In this document: positions 17,643 through 26,027 of the stretch, piece after piece
Layout of the letters: each line of letters starts with the position of its first letter
Position numbering within the stretch: the stretch's first letter is position 1
Source: JBJHAX01 sp050480705
Lineage (GTDB): Bacteria > Actinomycetota > Nitriliruptoria > Nitriliruptorales > Nitriliruptoraceae
Direction: 5' to 3'
DNA: 64,000 bases
NCBI GenBank assembly: GCA_050480705.1
Contig: JBJHAX010000008.1
Coordinates: 1-64,000, forward strand
Notes under the pieces: generated by a model
What the model was told of the DNA's origin: nothing
The model's input: only the letters and a program-made list of their open reading frames with translations
Databases searched by the model: none
Translations under genes and position numbers: made by a program

Positions 17643-18833
17643 TCAGCCTTCCAGCACCGCCCTGATGCGGCCGATCCCTTCGGTGAGATCGTCGTCGGCC
17701 ATCGCGTAGGAGATCCGCGCGTAGCCGGGCGCACCGAAGCCTTCCCCGGGGACCAACGCGACCTGGCCCTGCTCGAGAAGCACCTCGGCGAGGTCCAGGG
17801 TCGTGGTGACGCGGCGACCCGCGATCGTGCGCCCGAGGTGCGCCTGGAACGACGGGAAGACGTAGAAGGCTCCGCCCGGCTCGACGACGTCGACGCCTTC
17901 GATGGCGCCCAGCGCGTCGACGGCGAGCCGCCGCCGCCGGTCGAACGCTCCACGCATCTCGTTCACGCTGTCCTGCGGCCCGGTGAGTGCCTCGAGTGCG
18001 GCTGCCTGGGCGACATTGGCGACGTTGGAGGTCAGATGGCTCTGGAGACGGTTGATCCCGGACGCCATTTCGCGTGGGCTGATCGTCCAGCCAACGCGCC
18101 AGCCGGTCATCGCGTAACTCTTGGCCACACCGTCGGCCACGACCACACGGTCACGGGCCTCCGGGACCAATGCCGCCATCGATGCGAACGACGCGTCACC
18201 GTAGACCAGCTCCGAGTAGATCTCGTCGGTGATCACCCACAGGCCGTGGGTGTGTGCCCAGCGGCCGATCTCGGCGATCTCGTCGGGGTCGTAGACAGCG
18301 CCGGTCGGATTGGACGGTGACACGAACACCAGGCCGGTGGTGCGTTGTGTCCGTTGGGCTTCGAGTTGGTCCACTGACGCCCGAAAGCCCGTCGAGGTAT
18401 CGGTGGGCACGGCCACCGGCACGCCACCACACAACCGGATCTGCTCCGGGTAGCTGACCCAGTACGGCGCGGGAACGAGGATCTCGTCGCCGGGGGCGAC
18501 GAGCGCCATGAAGGCGTTGTACAACGCGTGCTTGCCGCCGTTCGCCACGACGACCTGATCGGCGCCGACGTCGATGCCGCTGATCCGCCCCGCCCGCTGT
18601 GCGATGGCCTCCCTGAGCGCGCCAAGCCCTGCAGTGGGGGAGTAGCGATGGTTGCTGGGATCTGCTGCAGCGCGTTGGGCGGCTGCGACGACGTTGTCGG
18701 GGGTGGGGAAGTCGGGTTCGCCCGCGCCGAACCCGATCACCGGGAGGCCTTGTGCCCTCAGCGCCTTCGCCCGCGCGGTGATGGCCAGGGTCGGTGATTC
18801 CTCGATTGCGTCGATGCGGGATGTGAGCGTCAC
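17643..18833 (-). CDS. aspC: Class I/II pyridoxal-phosphate aminotransferase (aspartate aminotransferase-like)
   Basis: 396 residues. Fold-type I transaminase of the AAT Ib group: VIGFGAGEPDFPTP near the N-terminus, then VFVSPSNPTGAVYDPDEI and VITDEIYSELVY. The PLP Schiff-base Lys238 lies in DGVAKSYAMTGWRVGW, and the substrate-carboxylate Arg is in YARISYAM. Probably interconverts aspartate and oxaloacetate; prephenate or other amino acids are possible. GTG 18833 has AAGG upstream. Divergent from serC over 171 bp. Confidence 0.85.
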   Translation of the reverse strand: MTLTSRIDAIEESPTLAITARAKALRAQGLPVIGFGAGEPDFPTPDNVVAAAQRAAADPSNHRYSPTAGLGALREAIAQRAGRISGIDVGADQVVVANGGKHALYNAFMALVAPGDEILVPAPYWVSYPEQIRLCGGVPVAVPTDTSTGFRASVDQLEAQRTQRTTGLVFVSPSNPTGAVYDPDEIAEIGRWAHTHGLWVITDEIYSELVYGDASFASMAALVPEARDRVVVADGVAKSYAMTGWRVGWTISPREMASGINRLQSHLTSNVANVAQAAALEALTGPQDSVNEMRGAFDRRRRLAVDALGAIEGVDVVEPGGAFYVFPSFQAHLGRTIAGRRVTTTLDLAEVLLEQGQVALVPGEGFGAPGYARISYAMADDDLTEGIGRIRAVLEG

Positions 18834-19004
18834 GAAGCAGCCTTGGTCGAAGCAGGTGTCGTCATGGTGGGCCCGGCCGGCGCAATCGTAACGCCGATCG
18901 TTTCGCTGCCCGTCGTGCATGACCGCACGCGTACGATCACCGAGCAGTGGCGTCGAGCAGTCTGGAATGTTTGACTCCCGCTTCGCGACTCGACGGAGGT
19001 GAAC

Positions 19005-20123
19005 GTGTCCGAGATGGTCATCCCACGCGAACTGCTGCCGGCCGACGGTCGATTCGGTTCGGGGCCGAGCAAGGTCCGTCCTGAATCACTTGCCGCGCTG
19101 GCGCGCGTCGGCGACGAGATCCTCGGGACCTCCCACCGCCAGCAGCCCGTTCGACGTCAGGTGGCCCGGCTCCAGGCGAGCCTGCGTGACCTGTTCCGGC
19201 TGCCTGACGGTTACGAAGTCGTGCTGGCTGTCGGCGGCGCCACGGCGTTCTGGGAATCGCTGGCGTTCGGCTTCGTCGAGACGCGTGCGCGCCATTACGC
19301 CTTCGGTGAGTTCAGTGCCAAGTTCGCGGCGGTGACGCGCGCTGCCCCATGGCTCGACGATCCCGATGTGATCGAGGCTGAGCCGGGAGACGCGCCCGTG
19401 GCGAGTGCGGCGCCGGGCTGTGACGTGCAGGCGTTGACGCACAACGAGACCTCGACCGGGGTGCTGCAGCAGCCCGCGCGCGTTGATGACGCGCTCGTGG
19501 TCGTCGACGGCACGTCCGCGGCTGGCGCGGTGTCCTTCGACCTGCAGGCCACCGACGTGTACTACTTCAGCCTCCAGAAGGGTTTTGCGGCTGAAGGCGG
19601 GCTCACCGCTGCGTTCGTGTCACCCGCTGCGGTGGAGCGCATCGAGCGCATCAAGGCCAGCGGACGCTACGTACCTGCTTTTCTCGACCTTGTGGCAGCA
19701 CTGGACAACAGCCGCAAGAACCAGACGTACAACACGCCGAGCGTGTCGACGATCCTGCTCGCCGCCGAACAGGTCGACTGGATGCTCGAGACCTTCGGTG
19801 ACCTCGACGGGGTGGCCGCGCATCAGCACGAGAAGGCGGCGTCGTTGTACGGCTGGGCGGAGCAGCGCGCCTGGGCCGAGCCGTTCGTGCGTGACGTTGC
19901 ACGCCGGTCACCCGTCGTCGCGACGATCGACCTGGATGACACGGTCGAGGCCGACGAGGTCAATGCGGTGCTGCGCGCCAATGGTGTCGTCGACACCGAC
20001 GGGTACCGCAAGCTCGGCCGCAACCAGTTGAGGATCGCGATGTTCCCGGCGATCGAAGCTGCTGATCTCGAGGCCTATATGCGATGCGTGGACTGGGTGG
20101 TCGAGCAACTCACCGCTCGGTAG
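19005..20123 (+). CDS. serC: Phosphoserine aminotransferase
   Basis: 372 residues, actinobacterial-type SerC. It converts 3-phosphohydroxypyruvate to phosphoserine in serine synthesis (and can act in pyridoxal phosphate synthesis). Features: RFGSGPSKVRPE, GTSHRQQPVRRQV, ALTHNETSTGV, and the PLP Lys192 in YYFSLQKGFAAEGG, with KNQTYNTPSVSTIL near the dimer interface. GGAGG at 18995-18999 points to GTG 19005; GTG 18999 overlaps that site and ATG 19014 is too far. Confidence 0.9.
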   Translation: MSEMVIPRELLPADGRFGSGPSKVRPESLAALARVGDEILGTSHRQQPVRRQVARLQASLRDLFRLPDGYEVVLAVGGATAFWESLAFGFVETRARHYAFGEFSAKFAAVTRAAPWLDDPDVIEAEPGDAPVASAAPGCDVQALTHNETSTGVLQQPARVDDALVVVDGTSAAGAVSFDLQATDVYYFSLQKGFAAEGGLTAAFVSPAAVERIERIKASGRYVPAFLDLVAALDNSRKNQTYNTPSVSTILLAAEQVDWMLETFGDLDGVAAHQHEKAASLYGWAEQRAWAEPFVRDVARRSPVVATIDLDDTVEADEVNAVLRANGVVDTDGYRKLGRNQLRIAMFPAIEAADLEAYMRCVDWVVEQLTAR

Positions 20124-20181
20124 CTGCCGCACCGGCGTGACGTCTCACGGGCCCACCGTGCTCGGCGGGCAGACGTGTGGT

Positions 20182-21090
20182 TCACGCGTCGTCGGAGCGC
20201 CCGCGCAGGAACCGTTCGATCTCGGCGGCGATTTCGTCCGCGGACGGGACCTCTTCCTCCGAGATCGCGATGCGTCCCGGTGCGTTCACTTCCGTGATGC
20301 GCTCGGCTTCGGCTTCGGCGTCGTAGAGGCGTTCGAGCTGACGCACGTGTTCGCTGACCTCGTCGGAGGAAGCCGCCGCGAGGTCCAGGCGGGTCCGGTT
20401 GTCGCTGATCGCCTCGTCGAACTCCCCGAGATCGACCGGCGTGCCCAGATGCGCGCTGAGACGTTCGAGCAGGGTTCGTGTCGCCTGCGGATAGGTTCCC
20501 GCGACGTAATGGGGGATGCGCGCCCACATTCCCAGCGTGTCGACGCCCGCCTCGGCGAGCAGTTTCTCGATGACGACCTGGCAGGAGGCAGGAACGACCA
20601 GGTGCTCGTGTGCCCTGCCGAGCCGCTCAATGAGCTCAACGTCGCTTCCCGTGCACACGATGTGGACCGGGCGCGTGTGGGGGATGGGTCCGGGCACCGC
20701 GCCGAGGCCGACATGTCGTCGGATGCCGGTCAGCTCCACCAGTTCGCGAAGATCAGCGATCACGGTCTGCCATGACAGGTCCGGTTCGGCTCCGGTGACG
20801 GTGATGAGCTGAGGACCGCTGGGCGGGGTCACCACATCCACGACGAGCTCGGGCCACCGCAGCGCGCCGAGGATGCCCTGGTCGATCTCGAGTTCGGGCC
20901 GTCGGTCGCGGTAGTCGTAGAGCGCGTCGGGATCGAAGCTGGCGAGCCGGCGTGTATCGAATGCCTCGTGGAGCGTGCGCGCGGCCGACGATCCGGCCTC
21001 GCCGGCGTCGGTCCAGCCGTCGATCGCGACGAGCAGGACCGGGTCCTGTTCAGACGCCGGCGGCGAAGAATCGAATCGCAGGAGTTCCAT
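20182..21090 (-). CDS. PAC2-family protein
   Basis: 302 residues with the PAC2 (proteasome assembly chaperone 2-like) fold: LLVAIDGWTDAGEAGSSAA, LYDYRDRRPELEIDQG, ITVTGAEPDLSWQTVIADL, LGAVPGPIPHTRPV, then GMWARIPHYVAGTYP. These residues form the conserved core of actinobacterial PAC2 proteins. The final ~80 residues are an acidic helical tail. Cytosolic; biochemical role in Actinomycetota not established. It converges with serC. Confidence 0.85.
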   Translation of the reverse strand: MELLRFDSSPPASEQDPVLLVAIDGWTDAGEAGSSAARTLHEAFDTRRLASFDPDALYDYRDRRPELEIDQGILGALRWPELVVDVVTPPSGPQLITVTGAEPDLSWQTVIADLRELVELTGIRRHVGLGAVPGPIPHTRPVHIVCTGSDVELIERLGRAHEHLVVPASCQVVIEKLLAEAGVDTLGMWARIPHYVAGTYPQATRTLLERLSAHLGTPVDLGEFDEAISDNRTRLDLAAASSDEVSEHVRQLERLYDAEAEAERITEVNAPGRIAISEEEVPSADEIAAEIERFLRGRSDDA

Positions 21091-21223
21091 GACCTCACCG
21101 TACCGGGCGCGTGTGGTGCCTCAGGTCGCTGTTGCACTGCTGCGCCGCAGCTTTCGCGGGACTTCACTTTCTCCGACGCAAGTTGTGCGCAGTGCTGTGG
21201 CGTTGGTCGCTACGCTGCCTCAC

Positions 21224-21490
21224 ATGGATGAGACGACGCTTTCCAGTGGCGGCACCGCGCTCGCGGAGGTGCCGGCCAGCCGTGTTTGCACCCGCTGCGA
21301 CGACGAGCAGGAACTCGTCGCCGTCGAACGCGGCCTCGGCAAGTACCGGTGTGGCCACTGCGAGCTGGTGGTCGGCTTCGACCTCGAGGCAGACCCTGCC
21401 GAGTTCCTGATCTCGCGCGGGCTGCCCAGCCGCTACACCAAGGACCTGTTCGGCAGCCACCTGCTGTCGAACGAGCGCCGTCTTCCCTGA
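21224..21490 (+). CDS. Small zinc-ribbon-like protein
   Basis: 88 residues. Two knuckles, VCTRCDDEQELV and YRCGHCELVVGF, give a CxxC...CxxC site likely to bind one zinc. The C-terminal half is unremarkable (SRGLPSRYTKDLFG). The stop is only 4 bp before the rnhA start, so the two share a message. No family recognised; zinc ribbons of this size often bind nucleic acid or proteins. Start ATG 21224 lacks a strong Shine-Dalgarno sequence. Confidence 0.55.
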   Translation: MDETTLSSGGTALAEVPASRVCTRCDDEQELVAVERGLGKYRCGHCELVVGFDLEADPAEFLISRGLPSRYTKDLFGSHLLSNERRLP

Positions 21491-21494
21491 AGGC

Positions 21495-21935
21495 GTGACT
21501 TCCGACGACGGGGTCTACACCGACGGATCTGCCAGCCCGAATCCCGGACCTGGCGGGTGGGCGGCGGTGTACGTGGTCGATGGCGAGGTCGTCGCCGAGG
21601 CCACGGGTTCCGAGGCACACACCACCAACAACCGCATGGAACTCACCGCACTGTTGCGTGGCATCGACCTGGTTCCCGACGGCACGTCCACCACGCTGTA
21701 CAGCGACTCGAATCTCGCGGTACGCACGGTCAACGAATGGGCTGCCGGCTGGGAGCGCCGCGGATGGAAGCGACGCACCGGGCCGGTGGAGAATCTGGAC
21801 CTCGTGCGGCCGTTGTACGAGCTGCTGCGCCGACGTCCTGAGCTTCGGGTGGCATGGATCAAGGCGCACGCCGGTCACCGCTGGAACGAACACGCCGATC
21901 AGCTCGCCTTCGACGCGGGTCGACGCCAGGCCTGA
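21495..21935 (+). CDS. rnhA: Ribonuclease HI
   Basis: 146 residues. It removes RNA from RNA-DNA hybrids. Catalytic acids are all present: Asp10 in VYTDGSASPNPGPGGWA, Glu49 in NNRMELTALL, Asp71 in LYSDSNLAV, Asp135 in WNEHAD, with the flexible-loop His125 in KAHAGHRW. Single domain, no hybrid-binding extension and no fused phosphatase as in some mycobacterial versions. GTG start directly follows the small zinc-ribbon gene. Confidence 0.92.
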   Translation: MTSDDGVYTDGSASPNPGPGGWAAVYVVDGEVVAEATGSEAHTTNNRMELTALLRGIDLVPDGTSTTLYSDSNLAVRTVNEWAAGWERRGWKRRTGPVENLDLVRPLYELLRRRPELRVAWIKAHAGHRWNEHADQLAFDAGRRQA

Positions 21936-21977
21936 GCTTGCCGACGTCGGCGACGAGACGCTGGTTTCGTGGCCTTT

Positions 21978-22286
21978 CTAGGCCCACCCGACGAGACGCA
22001 CGAGCGCGGTGACTGCAGCGCCGGTGAGCACGACGAGCCCGAACGGTGCACGCAGCGCGACTGCCACTGCTGCTGCCGCGACACCGGCGATGCGGGCGTC
22101 GATGGCCAGTTCGGCGCCTGCGGCGAGCGTCTGATTCGCAACGAGTGCTGCGAGCAGTGCCGCGGGCAGCAACTCGGCAAGTTGCCGGCCGCGTGGCGGC
22201 AGGTCGCGGCCTGCTGCGGCGAGTGGACCGATCGCCTTCATCAGGTAGGTGCCCACCGCCAGCGCGACGAGGCTCGCGATCATCAT
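21978..22286 (-). CDS. azlD: AzlD-family branched-chain amino acid export subunit
   Basis: 102 residues with four predicted membrane helices (LVALAVGTYLMKAIG; LAELLPAALLAALVANQTL; IAGVAAAAVAVALRAPF; VVLTGAAVTALVRLVG). AzlD is the small partner of AzlC in exporters of branched-chain amino acids and analogues. The start ATG overlaps the azlC stop (ATGA), as expected for the pair. Confidence 0.8.
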   Translation of the reverse strand: MMIASLVALAVGTYLMKAIGPLAAAGRDLPPRGRQLAELLPAALLAALVANQTLAAGAELAIDARIAGVAAAAVAVALRAPFGLVVLTGAAVTALVRLVGWA

Positions 22287-23065
22287 CTGGGCGTGCCGTT
22301 CACTCGAGGGCTGTCGGCTACATCGCTGGAGGCGTTCGTGGCGCCGGTGTGTCCGTCGCGTTGCGCCGCACGCCGTTCTTCGCGCTGCAGCAACGGCAGT
22401 GCCGCCAGCGCACCGACGGCCGCGACGAGGATCGGCACTCCTGGCGGGCTCAGCGGGGTGAGGCCAACGGCGAGGACGGCGCCGAGCAGTGCCGCGAGAC
22501 GGCCCGACGGGCGTCGCAGCCACGGCGCCAGCAGCGCCAGGAAGCCTGCAGGGAACGCGGCGTCGAGGCCGATGACCTCCGGGTCGCCGAGCAGGCTGCC
22601 CGCGTAGGCGCCGATGGCGGTGGCGCCGATCCAAGCGACGACCACGGTCCAGGCGGTGATCCGAAAGCGGCGTGCGACGTGTTCGTGCGGGCCGTCGAGG
22701 CCGATCGCGACCGACTCGTCGACGACGAGATAGCCGTCGAGTGCACGCCGGGCCAGCCCCGCGCGCGGCAGGTGGGCCGCGATCGCGAAACCGAAGGCGA
22801 GGTAGCGCACGTTGAGCAGTAGCCCACCGAGCGCCCCCATCGCCGGGGAGCCGCCCGCTGCGAGTACACCCACGAACGCGAACTGCGACCCTCCGGCAAG
22901 CACCACGATGCTCGACAACGTCGCGAGCCAAGGGGAAAGCCCTGCAGCGACAGCAAGCACGCCGTACGAGAGCCCGTAGGCGGCCACAGCGACGCCGACC
23001 GGCACCGCTTTGGCGAGAACCGGATCGAAGCTGCCGACGTCGAACGTCCGGAAAGGCGACCGCAT
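22283..23065 (-). CDS. azlC: AzlC-family branched-chain amino acid exporter
   Basis: 260 residues, seven to eight membrane helices. Signatures include YGLSYGVLAVAAGLSPW, SIVVLAGGSQFAFVGVLA, LLLNVRYLAFGFAIAAHLP and VVDESVAIGL, typical of AzlC/LIV-E. Together with AzlD it exports branched-chain amino acids, methionine or toxic analogues. The divergently encoded XRE-cupin regulator is the usual partner of such pairs and probably controls it. Some 30 C-terminal residues form a basic tail. Confidence 0.85.
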   Translation of the reverse strand: MRSPFRTFDVGSFDPVLAKAVPVGVAVAAYGLSYGVLAVAAGLSPWLATLSSIVVLAGGSQFAFVGVLAAGGSPAMGALGGLLLNVRYLAFGFAIAAHLPRAGLARRALDGYLVVDESVAIGLDGPHEHVARRFRITAWTVVVAWIGATAIGAYAGSLLGDPEVIGLDAAFPAGFLALLAPWLRRPSGRLAALLGAVLAVGLTPLSPPGVPILVAAVGALAALPLLQREERRAAQRDGHTGATNASSDVADSPRVNGTPR

Positions 23066-23084
23066 CGTGCGGTATGCTGCACGA
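23065..23084. promoter_or_regulatory. Inverted repeat at the azlC start, possible operator
   Basis: TCGTGC and GCACGA arms separated by 8 bp, beginning at the first base of azlC and lying in the 182-bp region shared with the XRE-cupin gene. A dimeric repressor could bind here. Assignment is by symmetry and position only. Confidence 0.35.
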
Positions 23085-23247
23085 GCGTCGTCCCGGATGC
23101 ACATCGACCGACCGCTCCGAGCGTTCGGCGCACGCGGCGGCGCCGCATGAGCCGCTGGGGGACACGGCGATCGGGGGGGATGCGGCGCTCCGCGTGCGAT
23201 ACTGCCCTGCCACGGCCCTCGAGGGGCCTCGGGGACAGGATGCGCTG

Positions 23248-23835
23248 ATGGGACGCGGATGGCAGCCGCAGGCCGACGTCGACAACGCTGCGACGGTCCG
23301 TGAACGCGTGGCCACGACGGTGCGCACGTTGCGCCAGGAACAGCGGCGAAGCCTGCAGGATCTCGCGGAGGCTGCGGGCATCGGCAAGTCGACCCTGCAC
23401 GCCATCGAATCTGGCGACGCCAATCCGGGCATCGAGACCCTGTGGGCGCTGGCGCGCGCACTGGAGGTGCCCTTCGGCGCACTGCTCGAGCCGCCTGCTC
23501 CCCAGATACGCGTCGTACGCGCCGGTGAAGGGCCGCGTGTGGACAACGCGGACGCCACGATGCGTGCCCGGCTGCTCGCCTCGTCGGCACACGGCAGCCG
23601 CGTCGAGCTGTACGCAATCCATCTGTCGCCGCCTGGCGGTCGTGAAGCCGAACCACACAGCGCAGGCACGGTCGAACATGTCCTGGCCATTTCGGGGCGG
23701 CTGTCTGTGGGGCCGGCGGAGAGCCCGGTGGAACTCGCCCCGGGCGACTATGCATCGTTCGCCGCCGACCGTGCGCACCGTTACGACGCGCTCGACGACG
23801 ACGTCGAAGCCGTCATGCTGATCGAGTACCCGTGA
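23248..23835 (+). CDS. XRE-family transcriptional regulator with C-terminal cupin
   Basis: 195 residues. Residues ~18-75 are a lambda-repressor-type helix-turn-helix (LRQEQRRSLQDLAEAAGIGK, then STLHAIESGDANPGIETLWAL). Residues ~100-195 are a cupin barrel (HSAGTVEHVLAISGRLSV, then LAPGDYASFAADRAHRYDA) that normally senses a small ligand. Divergent from azlCD and most likely its regulator. A GATACT -10-like hexamer lies at 23198-23203. ATG 23248 is preceded by a GGACAGGA stretch. Confidence 0.85.
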   Translation: MGRGWQPQADVDNAATVRERVATTVRTLRQEQRRSLQDLAEAAGIGKSTLHAIESGDANPGIETLWALARALEVPFGALLEPPAPQIRVVRAGEGPRVDNADATMRARLLASSAHGSRVELYAIHLSPPGGREAEPHSAGTVEHVLAISGRLSVGPAESPVELAPGDYASFAADRAHRYDALDDDVEAVMLIEYP

Positions 23836-23868
23836 CGCGGATCACGGCCGTCCGGCCGCCCACGCGTT

Positions 23869-24291
23869 TCAGGCCTCCGGGGGTCGCCGCAGTCGTTTGA
23901 GCTGCGCACGGTGTTCCTTTGCGCGCCGTCGTCGCTGCTTGGCCGCGCGGGACGGACGCGTCGCCTGACGCGGCGTGGGTGGCTCGAGCGCCTCGCCCAC
24001 CACCGCCGCGAATCGACTGACGAGCGCGTCACGGTTTCGATGCTGAGAGCGGTGCTCGGACGAGCGCAGGATCAGCACACCGTCAGCGGTCAGTCGCGCG
24101 GCAAGGCGGTCGAGCAGCCGCGCACGCTGACGTTCGTCGAGTGCCTGTGACGCTGGCACCGACCAGCGCAGCTCGACGCGCGAATCGGTGGTGTTGGCGT
24201 GTTGGCCGCCGGGGCCCGACGAGCGTGACGTGCGGAACTCGATCTCGCGCTCCGGGATGACGACACCGTGGGACAGGCGGATGCTGGCCAT
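23869..24291 (-). CDS. arfB: Alternative ribosome-rescue factor / peptidyl-tRNA hydrolase ArfB
   Basis: 140 residues. The release-factor-like GGQ loop is in RSSGPGGQHANTTDSRVEL (GGQ at residues 28-30), and the C-terminal tail is strongly basic (KQRRRRAKEHRAQLKRLRR), as needed to enter the empty mRNA channel of stalled ribosomes. It hydrolyses peptidyl-tRNA on non-stop complexes. The open frame continues upstream, but ATG 24291 matches the family start. Same strand as, and 17 bp after, the GlxA-type regulator. Confidence 0.9.
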   Translation of the reverse strand: MASIRLSHGVVIPEREIEFRTSRSSGPGGQHANTTDSRVELRWSVPASQALDERQRARLLDRLAARLTADGVLILRSSEHRSQHRNRDALVSRFAAVVGEALEPPTPRQATRPSRAAKQRRRRAKEHRAQLKRLRRPPEA

Positions 24292-24308
24292 GACGCGAGC
24301 GTAGAGGA

Positions 24309-25319
24309 TCAGCGGACCGCCTCCTGCGGTTGGTGCACGGCTCGGCCGAACGTTTGGGAGGCTGCCTTCGGCAGGGCCTCGTCGCGGCGGTAGCGCTGCC
24401 GGTAGGCGGCGGGCGACGAACTGGTTGCCGCCCGAAAATGGGTGCGCAGGTTGGTCGCGGTGCCAAGCCCCACCCGCCGCGCGATCGCGTCGACAGGCAG
24501 GTCGGTGGTCTCCAGCAGATCCTGTGCGCGCGCAACCCGCCGGTGTATCAACCACCGCATCGGCGTGGTTCCGGTCGCGTCCCGAAAGCGGCGGGCAAGG
24601 GTTCGCGGGCTCATCGCCGCCAGCCGCGCGACATCGTCGACGGTGACGGGCTCGTCGAGGTGTTCCTCCATCCACTCGAGGACGGGCTGGATCCCGTCGC
24701 GGTAGGGCACTGTCGGCACGGGACGGAACACGAACTGCGACTGTCCCCCTTCTCGATGCGGAGCGATGACCATGCGACGTGCGACCTGGTTCGCGATCTC
24801 GCTGCCGTAATCGCAACGCACGATGTGCAGGGCAAGATCGATGCCGCCTGCCGTTCCCGCGGAGGTCAGTACCTGCCCGTCGTCGACGTAGAGCACGTCC
24901 GGGTCGAACGACACGCGCGGGTAGCGCGTCGCGAGCTCCTCGGCGTACATCCAGTGCGTCGTTGCCGTGCGCCCGTCGAGAATCCCTGCTGCAGCCAACG
25001 CGAACGCCCCGGAGCAGAACGACACCATCCTGGCACCCCGGTCGTAGGCGTCGCGAAGCGCGCTGACTGCCGACGGCGGCGGATCGAGGGGGCATGCGGG
25101 GACGACGATGGTGTCCGCATCGGCAAGCGCATCGAGACCGTGCGGCGTATCGATCGTCCATCCGCCGTTGACCACCAGGGGACGGACGACGGCCGCCAGG
25201 CGATGCTCGTACCACGCAACGCCCAGTTCGGGCCGTGTGAGGTCGAACACCTCGCAGGCGACGGCGAACTCGAACGGGTTTGCGCCGGGCATGAGCAGGG
25301 TCACGACACGGTGTGCCAT
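24309..25319 (-). CDS. GlxA-type AraC-family transcriptional regulator
   Basis: 336 residues. Residues 1-190 are a DJ-1/PfpI-like domain (LLMPGANPFEFAVACEVFD; the nucleophile-elbow cysteine in VSFCSGAFALAAAG). Residues ~220-315 hold the double helix-turn-helix of AraC proteins (DVARLAAMSPRTLARRFRD; AIARRVGLGTATNLRTHFR). A strong AAGGAG precedes the ATG. The DJ-1 domain is a ligand sensor in this family. Its upstream region carries two direct repeats and a divergent gene that are probable targets. Confidence 0.88.
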   Translation of the reverse strand: MAHRVVTLLMPGANPFEFAVACEVFDLTRPELGVAWYEHRLAAVVRPLVVNGGWTIDTPHGLDALADADTIVVPACPLDPPPSAVSALRDAYDRGARMVSFCSGAFALAAAGILDGRTATTHWMYAEELATRYPRVSFDPDVLYVDDGQVLTSAGTAGGIDLALHIVRCDYGSEIANQVARRMVIAPHREGGQSQFVFRPVPTVPYRDGIQPVLEWMEEHLDEPVTVDDVARLAAMSPRTLARRFRDATGTTPMRWLIHRRVARAQDLLETTDLPVDAIARRVGLGTATNLRTHFRAATSSSPAAYRQRYRRDEALPKAASQTFGRAVHQPQEAVR

Positions 25320-25402
25320 CGTCGCGCTCCTTCCGATGCGGCGTGGCCTGTCGATCGTCGCCGCAGGCGGGTGCAGGTGACTGTACGCCTACTCACAGCC
25401 GC

Positions 25403-25462
25403 TTGGCAGGATCCTTTCGGTGTACGGCCGGCTTGTTGCGCACTGGCAGGAACCTTTCGGTG
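25403..25462. promoter_or_regulatory. Pair of 20-bp direct repeats, probable AraC-type operator
   Basis: Copies at 25403-25422 and 25443-25462 share the core TGGCAGGA(T/A)CCTTTCGGTG with two mismatches over 20 bp, and are exactly 40 bp apart, about four helical turns. They lie between the GlxA-type regulator (start 25319) and the divergent gene at 25560. Non-palindromic direct repeats on one helix face are how AraC-family proteins usually bind. Confidence 0.6.
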
Positions 25463-25559
25463 CGCGTCGTTGCCGCCACTCGCGGCCGTCGGATGCGCAT
25501 GCGACGTTGCCGGTGCACGCCAAGCGAGCGCATGGCGTGCCCGCAAACGGAGACCACCG

Positions 25560-26027
25560 ATGGACCACGACATGCACGTCCCACCGACCAACGACGACGC
25601 GCTCGCCGTGCTCGCCAACCTCGTCGCAGACGCTGCGATGACGACTCCCGACGACAGCGCTGCGCTGCACCTGCTGCGGCAACGCGCCACGACCACCTTC
25701 GCCGCGTTGCGTCGCTTGGGCGTGGCACCTGCCCATCTGCGGCTCGAGGCACGCGACAACGAGGCCACGGTGCTGCGTGCCATCGCTGCAGCAGCACGCC
25801 ATGCGCGCGCCCATCAGGTCCGGGTGGCATCCTCAGGAGGCCGAACCGTCCCCGAGGATCTCGTCGAGCGTCGCCGTTTCGACCAGGATGCGAGCAGCAG
25901 CCGTGACCAGCGGGATGGCGAGTGCGGCGCCGCTGGCTTCACCGAGGCGCATGTCGAGTTCGAACAGTGGATCGAGGCCCAGAGCGCGCAGGACGTGGGA
26001 CGCGCCCGGCTCGGCCGAGCGGTGTGA
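25560..26027 (+). CDS. Small helical protein divergent from the GlxA regulator; end uncertain
   Basis: The frame encodes up to 155 residues. GGAG at 25549-25552 lies 7 bp before the ATG, and codons to about 25825 show the strong GC-ending bias of real genes here. That part is a helical domain (DALAVLANLVADAAMTT; HLLRQRATTTFAALRRLG; VLRAIAAAARHARAHQV) with no known family. From 25833 the frame runs opposite the end of cobT, codon for codon, to a stop at 26027; this last 195 bp may be read-through beyond a lost ancestral stop. It is probably controlled by the direct repeats upstream. Confidence 0.4.
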   Translation: MDHDMHVPPTNDDALAVLANLVADAAMTTPDDSAALHLLRQRATTTFAALRRLGVAPAHLRLEARDNEATVLRAIAAAARHARAHQVRVASSGGRTVPEDLVERRRFDQDASSSRDQRDGECGAAGFTEAHVEFEQWIEAQSAQDVGRARLGRAV

